DNA of 64,000 nucleotides, from positions 1-64,000 of the forward strand of contig NZ_AKJS01000084.1 in the NCBI RefSeq assembly GCF_000282215.1. The letters are read 5' to 3'. Positions 9,552 through 18,067 of the stretch are shown here, piece after piece. Each line of letters begins with the position of its first letter. The first letter of the stretch is position 1. The notes under the pieces are model-generated. The model was not told the DNA's origin. It worked only from the letters and a program-made list of their open reading frames with translations, and searched no databases. This DNA comes from Pseudomonas sp. GM21. Lineage in GTDB: Bacteria; Pseudomonadota; Gammaproteobacteria; Pseudomonadales; Pseudomonadaceae. A program made the translations under genes and the position numbers.

Positions 9552-9583
9552 GAGGAGTGCCTTTTCTTATGTTTGTTGAGGTC

Positions 9584-9694
9584 GTGATCGTTCCCACGCT
9601 CCGCGTGGGAATGCAGCCAGGGACGCTCCGCGTCCCAATAGCGGACGCAGAGCGTCCGGTGAGGCATTCCCACGCGGAGCGTGGGAACGATCAC
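9584..9694. repeat. Nested palindromic repeat inside the dgo operon
   Basis: Two perfect 31-bp inverted arms (9584-9614 and 9664-9694), each itself holding the palindrome TTCCCACGC-TCC-GCGTGGGAA. They enclose two smaller hairpins (GGGACGC/GCGTCCC and GGACGC/GCGTCC). This is an extragenic palindromic element of the kind widespread in Pseudomonas. It sits between dgoD and the transporter, so in the mRNA it forms strong hairpins that could lower or protect parts of the transcript. Confidence 0.85.
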
Positions 9695-9716
9695 CTTGAG
9701 GTGGATCAGGGAGCAC

Positions 9717-10865
9717 TCACCACTCAGCAAAACTGCCATCGGCATGGCGCCAGATCGGGTTGCGCCAGCGGTGGCCGACGGCGGCGCGTTCGATCACGTA
9801 TTCCTCGTTGATCTCGATACCCAGGCCCGGGCCATTCGGGATCTTCACGAAGCCTTTGTCGTAGTCGAACACCCGCGGATCTTTCACGTAATCGAGCAGG
9901 TCATTGCTCTCGTTGTAGTGAATGCCCAGGCTCTGTTCCTGGATGAACGCGTTGTAGCAAACCGCGTCCAGTTGCAGGCACGCCGCCAGGGCAATCGGGC
10001 CCAGCGGGCAATGCAGTGCCAGCGCCACGTCGTAGGCTTCGGCCATGTTGGCGATTTTGCGGGTTTCGGTGATGCCACCGGCGTGCGACGCATCCGGCTG
10101 GATGATGTCGACATAGCCTTCGCTCAGCACACGCTTGAAATCCCAGCGCGAAAACAGCCGCTCACCGAGGGCAATCGGGGTGCTGGTCAGCGGCGCCAGT
10201 TCTTTCAGCGCTTCATAGTTTTCGCTGAGCACCGGCTCTTCGATGAACATCAGTTTGTACGGATCGAGTTCCTTCATCAGCACCTTGGCCATGGGCTTGT
10301 GCACCCGACCATGGAAATCCACGCCGATGCCGACGTTCGGCCCGACCGCATCACGCACGGCTGCGACGTTCGCCAGGGCCAGGTCGACTTTTTCGAAAGA
10401 GTCGAGAAATTGCAGTTCTTCGGTTCCGTTCATTTTAACTGCAGTGAAACCACGGGAGACCGCTTCTTTCGCCGCGCGCGCGGTGTCTGCTGGGCGATCA
10501 CCGCCGATCCACGAATACACGCGGATCTTGTCCCGCACCTGGCCACCGAGCAAATCACTGACTGACACGCCCAGCGCCTTGCCCTTGATGTCCCACAGCG
10601 CCTGATCGATACCGGCCAGCGCGCTCATGTGGATCGCACCACCCCGGTAGAAGCCGCCGCGATAGAGCACGGTCCAGATGTCTTCGATGTTGCGTGGGTC
10701 TTTGCCGATCAGGTAGTCAGACAATTCTTCAACGGCAGCCGCAACGGTGTGGGCGCGGCCTTCGACCACGGGCTCGCCCCAACCGGTCACGCCCTCGTCG
10801 GTTTCGACCTTGAGGAAGCACCAGCGCGGCGGAACGATGAAGGTGGTGAGTTTGGTGATTTTCAT
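9717..10865 (-). CDS. dgoD: D-galactonate dehydratase
   Basis: 382 residues from the ATG at 10865, the exact length of E. coli DgoD; an upstream in-frame extension of 11 residues is not needed. Enolase-superfamily fold: the metal ligand/catalytic pair D-F-H ([10 protein letters not shown]), Glu in LMFIEEPVL, Glu in [11 protein letters not shown] and the catalytic His region QPDASHAGG are all present. It removes water from D-galactonate to give 2-keto-3-deoxygalactonate, with Mg2+. Lies between the aldolase gene and the transporter, same strand. Confidence 0.97.
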   Translation of the reverse strand: MKITKLTTFIVPPRWCFLKVETDEGVTGWGEPVVEGRAHTVAAAVEELSDYLIGKDPRNIEDIWTVLYRGGFYRGGAIHMSALAGIDQALWDIKGKALGVSVSDLLGGQVRDKIRVYSWIGGDRPADTARAAKEAVSRGFTAVKMNGTEELQFLDSFEKVDLALANVAAVRDAVGPNVGIGVDFHGRVHKPMAKVLMKELDPYKLMFIEEPVLSENYEALKELAPLTSTPIALGERLFSRWDFKRVLSEGYVDIIQPDASHAGGITETRKIANMAEAYDVALALHCPLGPIALAACLQLDAVCYNAFIQEQSLGIHYNESNDLLDYVKDPRVFDYDKGFVKIPNGPGLGIEINEEYVIERAAVGHRWRNPIWRHADGSFAEW

Positions 10866-10912
10866 TTTCTTGTCTCTCTTATTAGAGGCAGCGCTCACAG
10901 CGCCAAAAAGTC

Positions 10913-11533
10913 TTAGCGAAGGGCTTTCCAGGCAGCCACGTAGGCCTTGGCATTGACCGCTACGTCCTCTGGGGTCATCCCCGGTTTGAACAATCCGGAA
11001 CCGAGACCGAAGCCTTTGACGCCCGCGTCGATAAATACCTGCATGTTGTCCGGCGTGATGCCGCCGACCGGCGCCAGAACGGTCCCGGCCGGCAATACCG
11101 CGAGCCAGGCTTTGACGACCGCTGGCCCCATTTGCTCGGCAGGAAACATCTTCAGCACGTCCGCGCCCTCGGCCAATGCCGCAAAGGCTTCCGTCGGCGT
11201 CGCCACCCCCGGCGACAGGAACAACCCCGCCGCTTTCGCTGCACGCAACACGTTGGGATCACTGTGCGGCATGACGATCACTTGGCCGCCGGCGGCTTTC
11301 ACGTGCTCGACTTGTTCCGGTGTCAGCACGGTGCCGGCGCCGATCAGGCAATCGGCGGGCAAGGTGCTGCGCAGGATGCGGATACTTTCGTACGGCTCAG
11401 GGGAATTAAGCGGCACTTCGATGACGCGAAATCCGGCGGCGTACAGGACTTCGCCGATGACCGCCGCTTCTTGCGGGCGCAAGCCACGCAGGATCGCGAT
11501 CAGACCGTTTTGCGCCAAGGCGTGTTTGAGCAT
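10913..11533 (-). CDS. dgoA: 2-dehydro-3-deoxy-6-phosphogalactonate aldolase
   Basis: 206 residues (E. coli DgoA 205). KDPG/KDPGal aldolase TIM barrel: Glu39 in [11 protein letters not shown], the GAGTVL motif (65-70) and the Schiff-base Lys128 in [11 protein letters not shown]. It splits 2-keto-3-deoxy-6-phosphogalactonate to pyruvate and glyceraldehyde 3-phosphate, the last step of the route. The asparagine in PLNSPEP is typical of the galactonate rather than the gluconate enzyme. Downstream of dgoK by 19 bases. Confidence 0.96.
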   Translation of the reverse strand: MLKHALAQNGLIAILRGLRPQEAAVIGEVLYAAGFRVIEVPLNSPEPYESIRILRSTLPADCLIGAGTVLTPEQVEHVKAAGGQVIVMPHSDPNVLRAAKAAGLFLSPGVATPTEAFAALAEGADVLKMFPAEQMGPAVVKAWLAVLPAGTVLAPVGGITPDNMQVFIDAGVKGFGLGSGLFKPGMTPEDVAVNAKAYVAAWKALR

Positions 11534-11552
11534 GTCAGACCTCCAGTCAGGT

Positions 11553-12545
11553 TTAACGGGATGGATTGGGAGTGATCAGTCCGGCAGCGAGCGCCAACTG
11601 CCAGAACCCGCGTTCGGTGGCTTGTTCGGCCAGCAGCACCCGGGCAAAACCGCAGGCGTCGAGGGCCCGGCTGTAGCGGGCACAGAGTTGGGCATTACCG
11701 ATGAGGATGATCGAAGGCAGGTGCACGCTATTGCGCCGACGTCGCTGGGCGGTCGCCAGCGCTGAGAGCTCATGACCGATCAACAGCCCCGACAGATAAT
11801 CCCCTTGGGCCATGGCGCTCAGATCACCGGTCAGACCGAGGCTGCGGGCACTGAACACTGTCGACAGCGGGCCGATCTCGCCGTCCGCCGACACGGCCAC
11901 TTGCACGCCACGATCAAAGGCCTGGCCATCGAAAGCCGCGCCCTTTTGCTGGGTGCGTCCCAGAATGCTGTGCTCGCTGAGCACGGCGAAGATTTCGCCG
12001 GTCATGAACGTATCGAAATGCACGATGCAGCCGTCGGCCACTTCCACCCATTTCGAATGACTGCCCGGCAAGCCGATCAATAGATCCTCGCCCGCCTCGC
12101 CCTGAAGATTCTGCAGAACGCCCAGCACCTGGGTTTCTTCGCCGCGCATGACGTTCGGCAACGGCGAACGCTGAATCACCCCCGGCACGATGTGCACATC
12201 GATACCGCGAAGACTGCGAAGCGTTTGTAGGGAAGTTCCGAGACTGGCGACGTTCGCCGGCGTTTCGCGGTAGGCCGCTTCACGCCAGCCCTGGGCGCTA
12301 CCGACCATGCCACAGGCGATCACCGGCAAATCCGGCTGCGCATCAAGCCAGTCACCACACGCCTCATCGAAGGCCAGTTCGAAACCGTCTGTGCATGCCT
12401 GGCCTTTGATGATTCGCGGCGTCTTGGGCAACTGCATGATCCCAGATGACAACGAACGTTGTTCGAGCACCAGGCCATCCGCAGCGAGTTTGTAAGCACG
12501 TAATGAGGTTGTCCCCCAATCGAGCGCGATCAATTGCGCGTGCAT
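11553..12545 (-). CDS. dgoK: 2-dehydro-3-deoxygalactonokinase
   Basis: 330 residues from the ATG at 12545, placed by the AGGTGA ribosome site; the open frame continues upstream but through the promoter, so that extension is rejected. DgoK family: phosphate-binding LIALDWGTTSLRAYKL at the start, LIGLPGSHSKWVEV and DTFMTGEIFAVLSEHSILG in the middle. It phosphorylates 2-keto-3-deoxygalactonate with ATP. First gene of the operon; its promoter region is nearly duplicated before the SDR gene at 20013. Confidence 0.95.
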   Translation of the reverse strand: MHAQLIALDWGTTSLRAYKLAADGLVLEQRSLSSGIMQLPKTPRIIKGQACTDGFELAFDEACGDWLDAQPDLPVIACGMVGSAQGWREAAYRETPANVASLGTSLQTLRSLRGIDVHIVPGVIQRSPLPNVMRGEETQVLGVLQNLQGEAGEDLLIGLPGSHSKWVEVADGCIVHFDTFMTGEIFAVLSEHSILGRTQQKGAAFDGQAFDRGVQVAVSADGEIGPLSTVFSARSLGLTGDLSAMAQGDYLSGLLIGHELSALATAQRRRRNSVHLPSIILIGNAQLCARYSRALDACGFARVLLAEQATERGFWQLALAAGLITPNPSR

Positions 12546-12584
12546 CGCTTCACCTGTTTTGTTTATTGGCAGTGAGTGAGCGGG

Positions 12585-12614
12585 ACTATAAACCCGGAGG
12601 TGGCACAATCTCAA
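12585..12614 (-). promoter_or_regulatory. Promoter of the dgo operon
   Basis: On the minus strand TTGAGA (12614-12609), 18-base spacer, TATAGT (12590-12585); predicted start near 12578, about 33 bases before the dgoK ATG. The same boxes with the same 18-base spacing occur at 20150-20179. Confidence 0.6.
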
Positions 12615-12644
12615 TATATAAATATCACTCCCATATATTGGGAT
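12607..12644. promoter_or_regulatory. Predicted IclR operator, copy 1 (dgoK)
   Basis: A 38-bp block identical at 31 positions to 20172-20209. It holds the inverted repeat TCCC-ATATATT-GGGA (12629-12643) centred about 58 bases upstream of the predicted start, adjoining the AT-rich stretch CTCAATATATAA that overlaps the -35. Size and symmetry suit an IclR dimer; assignment to the protein at 7377 is inference. Confidence 0.55.
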
Positions 12645-12725
12645 TTACAACTGTAACCAGATTTTTTTCAGCGAATCTCTAGAATGCCGGGCTGATTCAC
12701 TCACACCCGACTCTCAAGGAAGAAA

Positions 12726-13169
12726 ATGAAATTTGTTACGAAGCTGATGTTGTTACTCAGCATGCTCTGCTCTGCCACAGCGATCAGTGCATCGAAAGAA
12801 TTGAAAGTAGGGGATATCTGGGCTTACAAGAATCCACCGGGAGAGGCGACATCGACGCTGACAATTCTGAAAATCGAAAACTATCCAAGATTCGGCAAGA
12901 TCGTGCACATCCGAATCGACGGTTTGCGGTTGAATAGTCCGGTGACAGGCGAGGAGTTCGATCAAATACCTCACCTTCCATTTCAGGCTAAAGCCGTCGA
13001 ACGCAGTATTACTCACCGAGTAGGAACCGCTGCTGATATTCCGGATTTCAGCGAAGGTTATGGGGAGTGGAGAGCGGCCTTTGATGAAAAGAAGGCCGGA
13101 GTTTTCACAAGCACCGTCCGGCGAACGATCGATGACTTGATGACTGGGGAATGGATTGTCGACGACTAG
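12726..13169 (+). CDS. Secreted hypothetical protein
   Basis: 147 residues with a clear Sec signal peptide (MKFVTKLMLLLSMLCSATA, cleavage after AIS-A or nearby). The mature part starts KELKVGDIWAYKNPPGEATS and has mixed strand and helix character with no Cys and no motif I recognise. AAGGA ribosome site 6 bases before the ATG. Its 3' end overlaps the convergent GNAT gene by four bases. Lower GC and codon use less biased than the neighbours, which hints at an accessory gene. No function can be given. Confidence 0.75.
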   Translation: MKFVTKLMLLLSMLCSATAISASKELKVGDIWAYKNPPGEATSTLTILKIENYPRFGKIVHIRIDGLRLNSPVTGEEFDQIPHLPFQAKAVERSITHRVGTAADIPDFSEGYGEWRAAFDEKKAGVFTSTVRRTIDDLMTGEWIVDD

Positions 13170-13645
13170 CCCTCGGCAAACTCGCGCAACACCGCCCCAT
13201 CCATCCGATACCGCACCCACTCTTCCTGCGGCTGCGCGCCCAGCGATTTATAAAATTCGATCGCCGGTTTGTTCCAGTCCAGCACGCTCCACTCAAAGCG
13301 TCCGCAATCATTGGCGCAGGCGATTTTCGCCAGGTGGCGCAGCAAGGTTTTGCCCGCGCCGCCGCCGCGTTGTTCGGGGGTGATGTAGAGGTCTTCGAGG
13401 TACAGGCAGTTGCTGCCGAGCCAGGTGGAGTAGCTGAAGAAGAATACGGCGAAGCCGATCGGCAGGCCGTCGCGCAGGCAGATCAGGCCGTGGGCGGTGG
13501 CGCCTTCGCTGAACAGGCTGCGCTCGATGTCGGCGACGCTGGCGATGACTTCGTGGCGGGCACGTTCGTAGTCGGCCAGTTCAGTGATGAACCCGAGGAT
13601 TTGCGGTGCATCGCTGGGGGTCGCCGGGCGGATCTCGATCGTCAT
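13166..13645 (-). CDS. GNAT-family N-acetyltransferase
   Basis: 159 residues, one GNAT domain. N-terminal MTIEIRPATPSDAPQILGFI, central strand LYLEDLYITPEQRGGGAGKT holds the acetyl-CoA pyrophosphate-binding motif (RGGGAGKTLL), and the C-terminal FEWSVLDWNKPAIEFYKSLGA is the usual W/N-P-A-x-x-F-Y end. Similar to small diamine/amino-acid acetyltransferases (spermidine/spermine N1-acetyltransferase-like), so the substrate may be a small amine; this is only family likeness. Convergent with the secreted protein gene. Confidence 0.9.
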   Translation of the reverse strand: MTIEIRPATPSDAPQILGFITELADYERARHEVIASVADIERSLFSEGATAHGLICLRDGLPIGFAVFFFSYSTWLGSNCLYLEDLYITPEQRGGGAGKTLLRHLAKIACANDCGRFEWSVLDWNKPAIEFYKSLGAQPQEEWVRYRMDGAVLREFAEG

Positions 13646-13741
13646 AGGGACGTACCTTCGTCAAAGGTTGAAAACGCCATACTAAGTTGCCACGCTGCGT
13701 CCGTCACATGGGAAATTAATCCAGCGTCACGGACCATCACC

Positions 13742-13874
13742 TGTAGCAGCTGGCGAAGCCTGCGTCCGGCTGCGTAGCAGTCGTGATATCAGACAGCGCG
13801 GTGTTTCAGGAAAACCGCGTGTGCAGGTTTTACGACTGCTACGCAGCCGGACGCAGGCTTCGCCAGCTGCTACA
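13742..13874. repeat. Perfect 43-bp inverted repeat with internal hairpin
   Basis: Arms 13742-13784 and 13832-13874 are exact reverse complements over 43 bp; the 47-bp centre carries a further CGCGGT/ACCGCG hairpin (13797-13819). No open frame crosses it. It has the look of a palindromic non-autonomous element. Spacing to the HD-hydrolase start is 44 bases, so it lies in or beside that gene's promoter. Confidence 0.9.
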
Positions 13875-13918
13875 AGGTCGTGTTGCGGCTGAAAACTTTT
13901 TCACTTAACAGGATGTTT

Positions 13919-14572
13919 ATGACCACTGATGCTTTCGCACCTCTGCAAACCCTCGCCGCTGAATTGTTGCCCTACGCGCTGGAACCCGCAGAGGACGGTG
14001 CCCACGACCTGTCGCATTTGCAGCGGGTGTGGCACAACGCACGGACGATTCAAGCGCAAGAAGGCGGCGATCTTGAGGTGTTGCTGGTAGCCGTGCTGTT
14101 GCATGATTGCGTGGCGGTGGAGAAGAACTCGCCATTGCGTTCGCACGCATCGCGACTGGCCGCCGAGAAAGCGTCAGCGGTGTTGGCCGACATGAGTTGG
14201 CCCCTCGCAAAAATCAGAGCCGTCACCCATGCCATTGAAGCTCACAGCTTCTGCGCCAATCTCCCCGCCACGTCGCTCGAAGCGAAAATCATGCAAGACG
14301 CCGACCGCCTCGATTCCCTCGGCCTGCTCGGTGTCGCCCGCACATTTTACGTTGCCGGGCGCATGGGCAGCGCGCTGTACGACCCGCAGGATCCAGAAGC
14401 AATGCACCGTGACTATGACGACACACGCTTTTGCCTCGATCATTTCCACACCAAGCTGCTGCACTTGGCGGACGGTTTCCAGACCACAACCGGTCGAGAG
14501 TTGGCGCTGGTCAGGCACGAGCGGTTGAAGCGGTTCATGGAGCAGTTCATGGAAGAAATCGGCGTCGGCTGA
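13919..14572 (+). CDS. HD-domain phosphohydrolase
   Basis: 217 residues from the ATG at 13919 (AGGA six bases upstream; two upstream in-frame ATGs lack spacing). HD-domain metal ligands are visible: HDLSHLQRVW (His29, Asp30, His33), LLHDC (His62, Asp63) and DADRLDSLG near residue 130, as in YedJ-type proteins. These hydrolyse phosphate bonds in nucleotides or similar; the substrate is unknown. Preceded by a long palindrome and no obvious operon partner. Confidence 0.88.
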   Translation: MTTDAFAPLQTLAAELLPYALEPAEDGAHDLSHLQRVWHNARTIQAQEGGDLEVLLVAVLLHDCVAVEKNSPLRSHASRLAAEKASAVLADMSWPLAKIRAVTHAIEAHSFCANLPATSLEAKIMQDADRLDSLGLLGVARTFYVAGRMGSALYDPQDPEAMHRDYDDTRFCLDHFHTKLLHLADGFQTTTGRELALVRHERLKRFMEQFMEEIGVG

Positions 14573-14672
14573 AGCCGTCCAAAACCTGGACCGTTCGTCG
14601 TTCGTCCGGCACCAATCCAAACGGGAAGCGGACCAACATCAGGTAGAGACTCTATTAAATGGAGACGATGCC

Positions 14673-14990
14673 ATGTTCATGTCCAGGCTGACCGCCCTCG
14701 CTCTCACCTCACTGCTGTCCTGCGCTGCGTTCGCCGTCACACTCGCTGAAGGGACAGGCCCGACCAACCCGGTCGAGGGCCCGAAAGCGCCCGCTATCCA
14801 GAGCGCACCCGGCATGAACACCGACGGCACTGCTGTCGACAGCAGCCTGCCGCCCGCTACAGGCATTGACCCACGGATTCAGGGTAATGACGCCGGCCGT
14901 CAAGGCGGACTGAACATGCCAGACACCCAGTCACCTGACAACTCCGGCACCACCGGTGGCTCGGGCCCCGAGGACGGCGCCAATCAATAG
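14673..14990 (+). CDS. Small secreted low-complexity protein
   Basis: 105 residues: signal peptide MFMSRLTALALTSLLSCAAF then a disordered Gly/Pro/Asp/Asn/Thr-rich mature part (GGLNMPDTQSPDNSGTTGG). GGAG eight bases before the ATG supports the start. No cysteine in the mature part, no domain recognised. Probably periplasmic or extracellular; function unknown. Confidence 0.7.
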   Translation: MFMSRLTALALTSLLSCAAFAVTLAEGTGPTNPVEGPKAPAIQSAPGMNTDGTAVDSSLPPATGIDPRIQGNDAGRQGGLNMPDTQSPDNSGTTGGSGPEDGANQ

Positions 14991-15034
14991 CTCGCCCACG
15001 CGAATGACCTCTCCACAACCATCAAGAGGTAAGC

Positions 15035-15289
15035 ATGAACGACGATAAAAACCTGGAAAAAGAAGTCCTGATCCGCCTGTTGCACGCCCACCCGAATGGC
15101 TTGGGCAAAGAGGTTCTGGACAATTATCGGGGGGAGAAAGTCGTGGCCAGTACCCTCGCCACCCTGCAGGACCGGGGGCTGATTCAACACGGCCATGTGA
15201 GTTGCAATGAGGCTGGCGAGCACACGGTGAATCTGCCGATCAAACTCAGCAGTGCCGGGGTTGAGGCGGCTCGCAAGCTGGATTGCTGA
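15035..15289 (+). CDS. Small hypothetical protein, winged-helix-like
   Basis: 84 residues with ribosome site AAGAGG before ATG. Sequence pattern helix-helix-helix-wing (LEKEVLIRLLHAHPNGLGKE, then VVASTLATLQDRGLIQHGHV, then a two-strand wing and LSSAGVEAARKLDC) resembles a single winged-helix DNA-binding domain. That likeness is by eye. It lies 44 bases after the small secreted protein gene and may be cotranscribed. Confidence 0.65.
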   Translation: MNDDKNLEKEVLIRLLHAHPNGLGKEVLDNYRGEKVVASTLATLQDRGLIQHGHVSCNEAGEHTVNLPIKLSSAGVEAARKLDC

Positions 15290-15334
15290 ATACGCGGGGT
15301 AAAGTTCAGGATCATTTTTGAGTTTACTGGCCCC

Positions 15335-15416
15335 ATCGCGAGCAGGCTCGCTCCCACCGTGGTTCTGCGTCACAAACAGATCCCTTGTGGGAGCGAGACC
15401 GGCTTGCCGGCAACGG
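15335..15416. repeat. REP palindrome pair
   Basis: CATCGCGAGCAGGCTCGCTC on the left and GTGGGAGCGAGACCGGCTTG on the right form an inverted pair of Pseudomonas REP sequences; the right arm is a diverged variant. Located between the small hypothetical gene and araH. Confidence 0.85.
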
Positions 15417-15477
15417 CGTCGGCATATCCAACATAGAGGCGTCAGATAGATAGCCTTCGCGGGCAGTTAACGGTGTA

Positions 15478-16449
15478 TCAACGCTGTTTCAGTCGGTCGA
15501 TGACAACCGCCAGCAATAGAATCGAACCACGAATCACATACTGATAGAACGTATCGATGTTTTTCAGGTTCATCGCATTTTCAATAATCGCCAAAATCAG
15601 CACCCCGGCAATCACATGCCGAATCATGCCGATCCCGCCACTCAGCGACACCCCGCCCAGCACGCAAGCCGAAATCACTGTCAACTCAAACCCCTGGCCA
15701 ATCATTGGCTGCCCGGAGGTCATGCGCGAGGCCAGAATCACCCCGGCCAACGCACCAATCACGCCATGTACGGCAAAGATGATGATCTTGGTCCGGTCAA
15801 CGTTGACCCCGGCCAGCAACGCCGCTTCCTGGTTGCCGCCGATGGCCATGGTGTTGCGCCCATAGGTGGTGTAATTCAGCAGCCAGCCGAAAAACAGGAA
15901 GCAGACGATGGTGATCAGGATCGGCACCGGCACGCCAAACAACTGGCCGTTCCCAAAGACGAAGAACTGCTCCTGCGAGACGCCGACCGCTTTGCCGTTG
16001 GCGAAGATGTAAGCCAGACCGCGAACAATCTGCATGGTCGCCAGCGTGGTGATCAACGCATTGACCCGCAGCTTCGCAATCACGATGCCGTTGATCAACC
16101 CGACAATCAGCCCCATCACCAGCGCAGCACCCACGCCGAGGAACACACTGTCGGTGTCGCGCATCACCACGGCCGCGACCACGCCGGCACAGGCGATCAC
16201 CGAGCCCACCGACAGGTCAAAGTGCCCGGACGCCAGGCAATACAACATGGTGCACGCCGCGATCCCCGTCGTCGAAATCGCCAACCCGAGGCCGCGCATG
16301 TTCAGTGGTGAGAGGAAGTTGTCGATCAGCAACGTGCACAGCACGAAGATCCCGACCGCCGCCAACAGCATCACCCAGTCATCGAGAAAGCGCCTTAGGT
16401 CCAGAGGTTTGCGCTGGGTCGGCAGTACGTTGTTTTGGGTTGTCATCAT
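15478..16449 (-). CDS. araH: L-arabinose/D-galactose ABC transporter permease
   Basis: 323 residues from the ATG at 16449 (AGAGG five bases upstream). RbsC-family permease with about 8-10 membrane segments. It matches E. coli AraH closely in the segments LGLAISTTGIAACTMLYCLA, NALITTLATMQIVRGLAYI and ASRMTSGQPM, which is why araH rather than rbsC or xylH is chosen. Inner-membrane channel partner of AraG and AraF. AraFGH systems are known to carry both L-arabinose and D-galactose, which suits the galactose genes around it. Confidence 0.93.
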   Translation of the reverse strand: MMTTQNNVLPTQRKPLDLRRFLDDWVMLLAAVGIFVLCTLLIDNFLSPLNMRGLGLAISTTGIAACTMLYCLASGHFDLSVGSVIACAGVVAAVVMRDTDSVFLGVGAALVMGLIVGLINGIVIAKLRVNALITTLATMQIVRGLAYIFANGKAVGVSQEQFFVFGNGQLFGVPVPILITIVCFLFFGWLLNYTTYGRNTMAIGGNQEAALLAGVNVDRTKIIIFAVHGVIGALAGVILASRMTSGQPMIGQGFELTVISACVLGGVSLSGGIGMIRHVIAGVLILAIIENAMNLKNIDTFYQYVIRGSILLLAVVIDRLKQR

Positions 16450-16458
16450 AGTCACCTC

Positions 16459-18003
16459 TCAGTTCGCCACGCCGTCAGCGCGTTGGCGCGGCAAAGCCAG
16501 TTGCAGCAAGTTGGATTCATTGGCCTCCGCGCGAGACAACTCGCCGCGCATCGCGCCTTCGCAGAGCACCAGAATGCGGTCGGAAATACCCATCACTTCC
16601 ATCAGGTCGCTGGACACCACAACCACTGCGATGCCGCTTTCAGCCAGGTTATGAATGATCTGGTAGATCTCGGCCTTTGCCCCGATGTCGATGCCCCGGG
16701 TCGGTTCGTCCAGCAGCAAGACCTTCATTGGCATCGACAGCCAGCGGCCGAGAATGGCCTTCTGCTGATTGCCACCGGACAGGTACATGATTTTTTGCTC
16801 GGCGCTTGGCGTCTTCACCTTCAGCGACTTGATATGTTTGTCGGCGTTGCCCTTCTCCCACAGGCCGCGCAACAGACATCCGAAGGTGGAGTGGGCACCG
16901 CGTGCGCTGATGTTGATGTTCTCGGCGACACTGGCGAGCGGAATGATGCCCTCCTTCTTGCGGTCCTCGGGGCACAGCAGAATCCCGGCCGCAATTGCAT
17001 CGCGAGGTGAACGCAGTTTCAGCTCATGGCCGCGCAATTCCAGGTGCCCGGCGGTGTTGCGCTCCAGGCCGCTGAGCAGCCGAAACAACTCGGTGCGCCC
17101 GGCACCGACGAGTCCGAACAACCCCAGAATCTCGCCTTTGTGCGCCTCGAAACTCACCGGCTCGCGCAAGCCCGGGCCAAGCAGGCCATCGACTTTCAAC
17201 GCCACCGCGCCACGCTTGCGGGGGCGGTAATCGTAGATGTCCTGAATGTCGCGACCGACCATGCACGTCACCAATTGGTCGTGGGTCAGTTCGCTCATGT
17301 CCTCGAACGTGCGCACGTAACGACCATCCTTGAACACCGTCACTGCGTTGCAGATGCGGAACACTTCTTCCATGCGATGGGAGACGTAGAGCACCACTTT
17401 GCCTTCGTCGCGCAGGCGTCCGATGATCGCCATCAAGCGGTCGATCTCGCGCGCCGACAGACTGCTGGTCGGTTCGTCGAACGCAATCACATGCGCACCA
17501 CGGGACAGCGCCTTGGCGATTTCCACCAGTTGCCGCTGACCGAGAGACAGGCGCCCGACTTTCTCTTGCGGGTCGATTTCATCGGCCAGGCCTTTGAGGC
17601 AAGCCAATGCCTGTTGGCGCAAGGCGCCGCGATTGATCAGGCCGAAACTGGCCGGCAGATGCCCGAGGAACAGGTTCTCCGCCACGGTCATTTCAGGCAC
17701 CAGATGCAACTCCTGATGGATCACCGCGACGCGGCTGGCGATGCTGTCGGCGGTGGATTTGAATGCCATCGTCTGCTCGCCGATCTGCAGGCTGCCACTG
17801 CTGGGCGTGTAAGCGCCGCCGAGGATTTTCAGCAGGGTGGATTTGCCGGCGCCGTTCTCGCCCATCAAGGCATGAACCTGCCCCGGATGGGCGACGAAGC
17901 TGATGTTGTCCAGCGCCTTCACCCCGGGAAAGGTCTTGCCGATCCCGTTGAAGCGCAAGCTGCCGCCTACGCTGTGTTCGTGTGTCTGTACTTGCGCGTG
18001 CAT
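16459..18003 (-). CDS. araG: L-arabinose/D-galactose ABC transporter ATP-binding protein
   Basis: 514 residues, two ABC domains in tandem as in RbsA/AraG. Domain 1 has Walker A GENGAGKST, signature LSLGQRQLVEIAKAL and Walker B VIAFDEPTSSL; domain 2 has the degenerate Walker A GLVGAGRTE, signature LSGGNQQKAILGRWL and Walker B VLLLDEPTRGID. It powers sugar uptake with AraH. The gene precedes araH by 9 bases and follows araF by 64. Confidence 0.94.
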   Translation of the reverse strand: MHAQVQTHEHSVGGSLRFNGIGKTFPGVKALDNISFVAHPGQVHALMGENGAGKSTLLKILGGAYTPSSGSLQIGEQTMAFKSTADSIASRVAVIHQELHLVPEMTVAENLFLGHLPASFGLINRGALRQQALACLKGLADEIDPQEKVGRLSLGQRQLVEIAKALSRGAHVIAFDEPTSSLSAREIDRLMAIIGRLRDEGKVVLYVSHRMEEVFRICNAVTVFKDGRYVRTFEDMSELTHDQLVTCMVGRDIQDIYDYRPRKRGAVALKVDGLLGPGLREPVSFEAHKGEILGLFGLVGAGRTELFRLLSGLERNTAGHLELRGHELKLRSPRDAIAAGILLCPEDRKKEGIIPLASVAENINISARGAHSTFGCLLRGLWEKGNADKHIKSLKVKTPSAEQKIMYLSGGNQQKAILGRWLSMPMKVLLLDEPTRGIDIGAKAEIYQIIHNLAESGIAVVVVSSDLMEVMGISDRILVLCEGAMRGELSRAEANESNLLQLALPRQRADGVAN

Positions 18004-18067
18004 AAAACCACCTCTTTACAGGTCAGGCGGCTCCGTCGCCGGGGCCACCGTTGAAATCAACCGCGCC

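Noticed and set aside
12546..12614. Upstream extension of dgoK by 23 codons
   Set aside because: It would be coded by the promoter and ribosome site; the ATG at 12545 begins the conserved LIALDWGTTS region.
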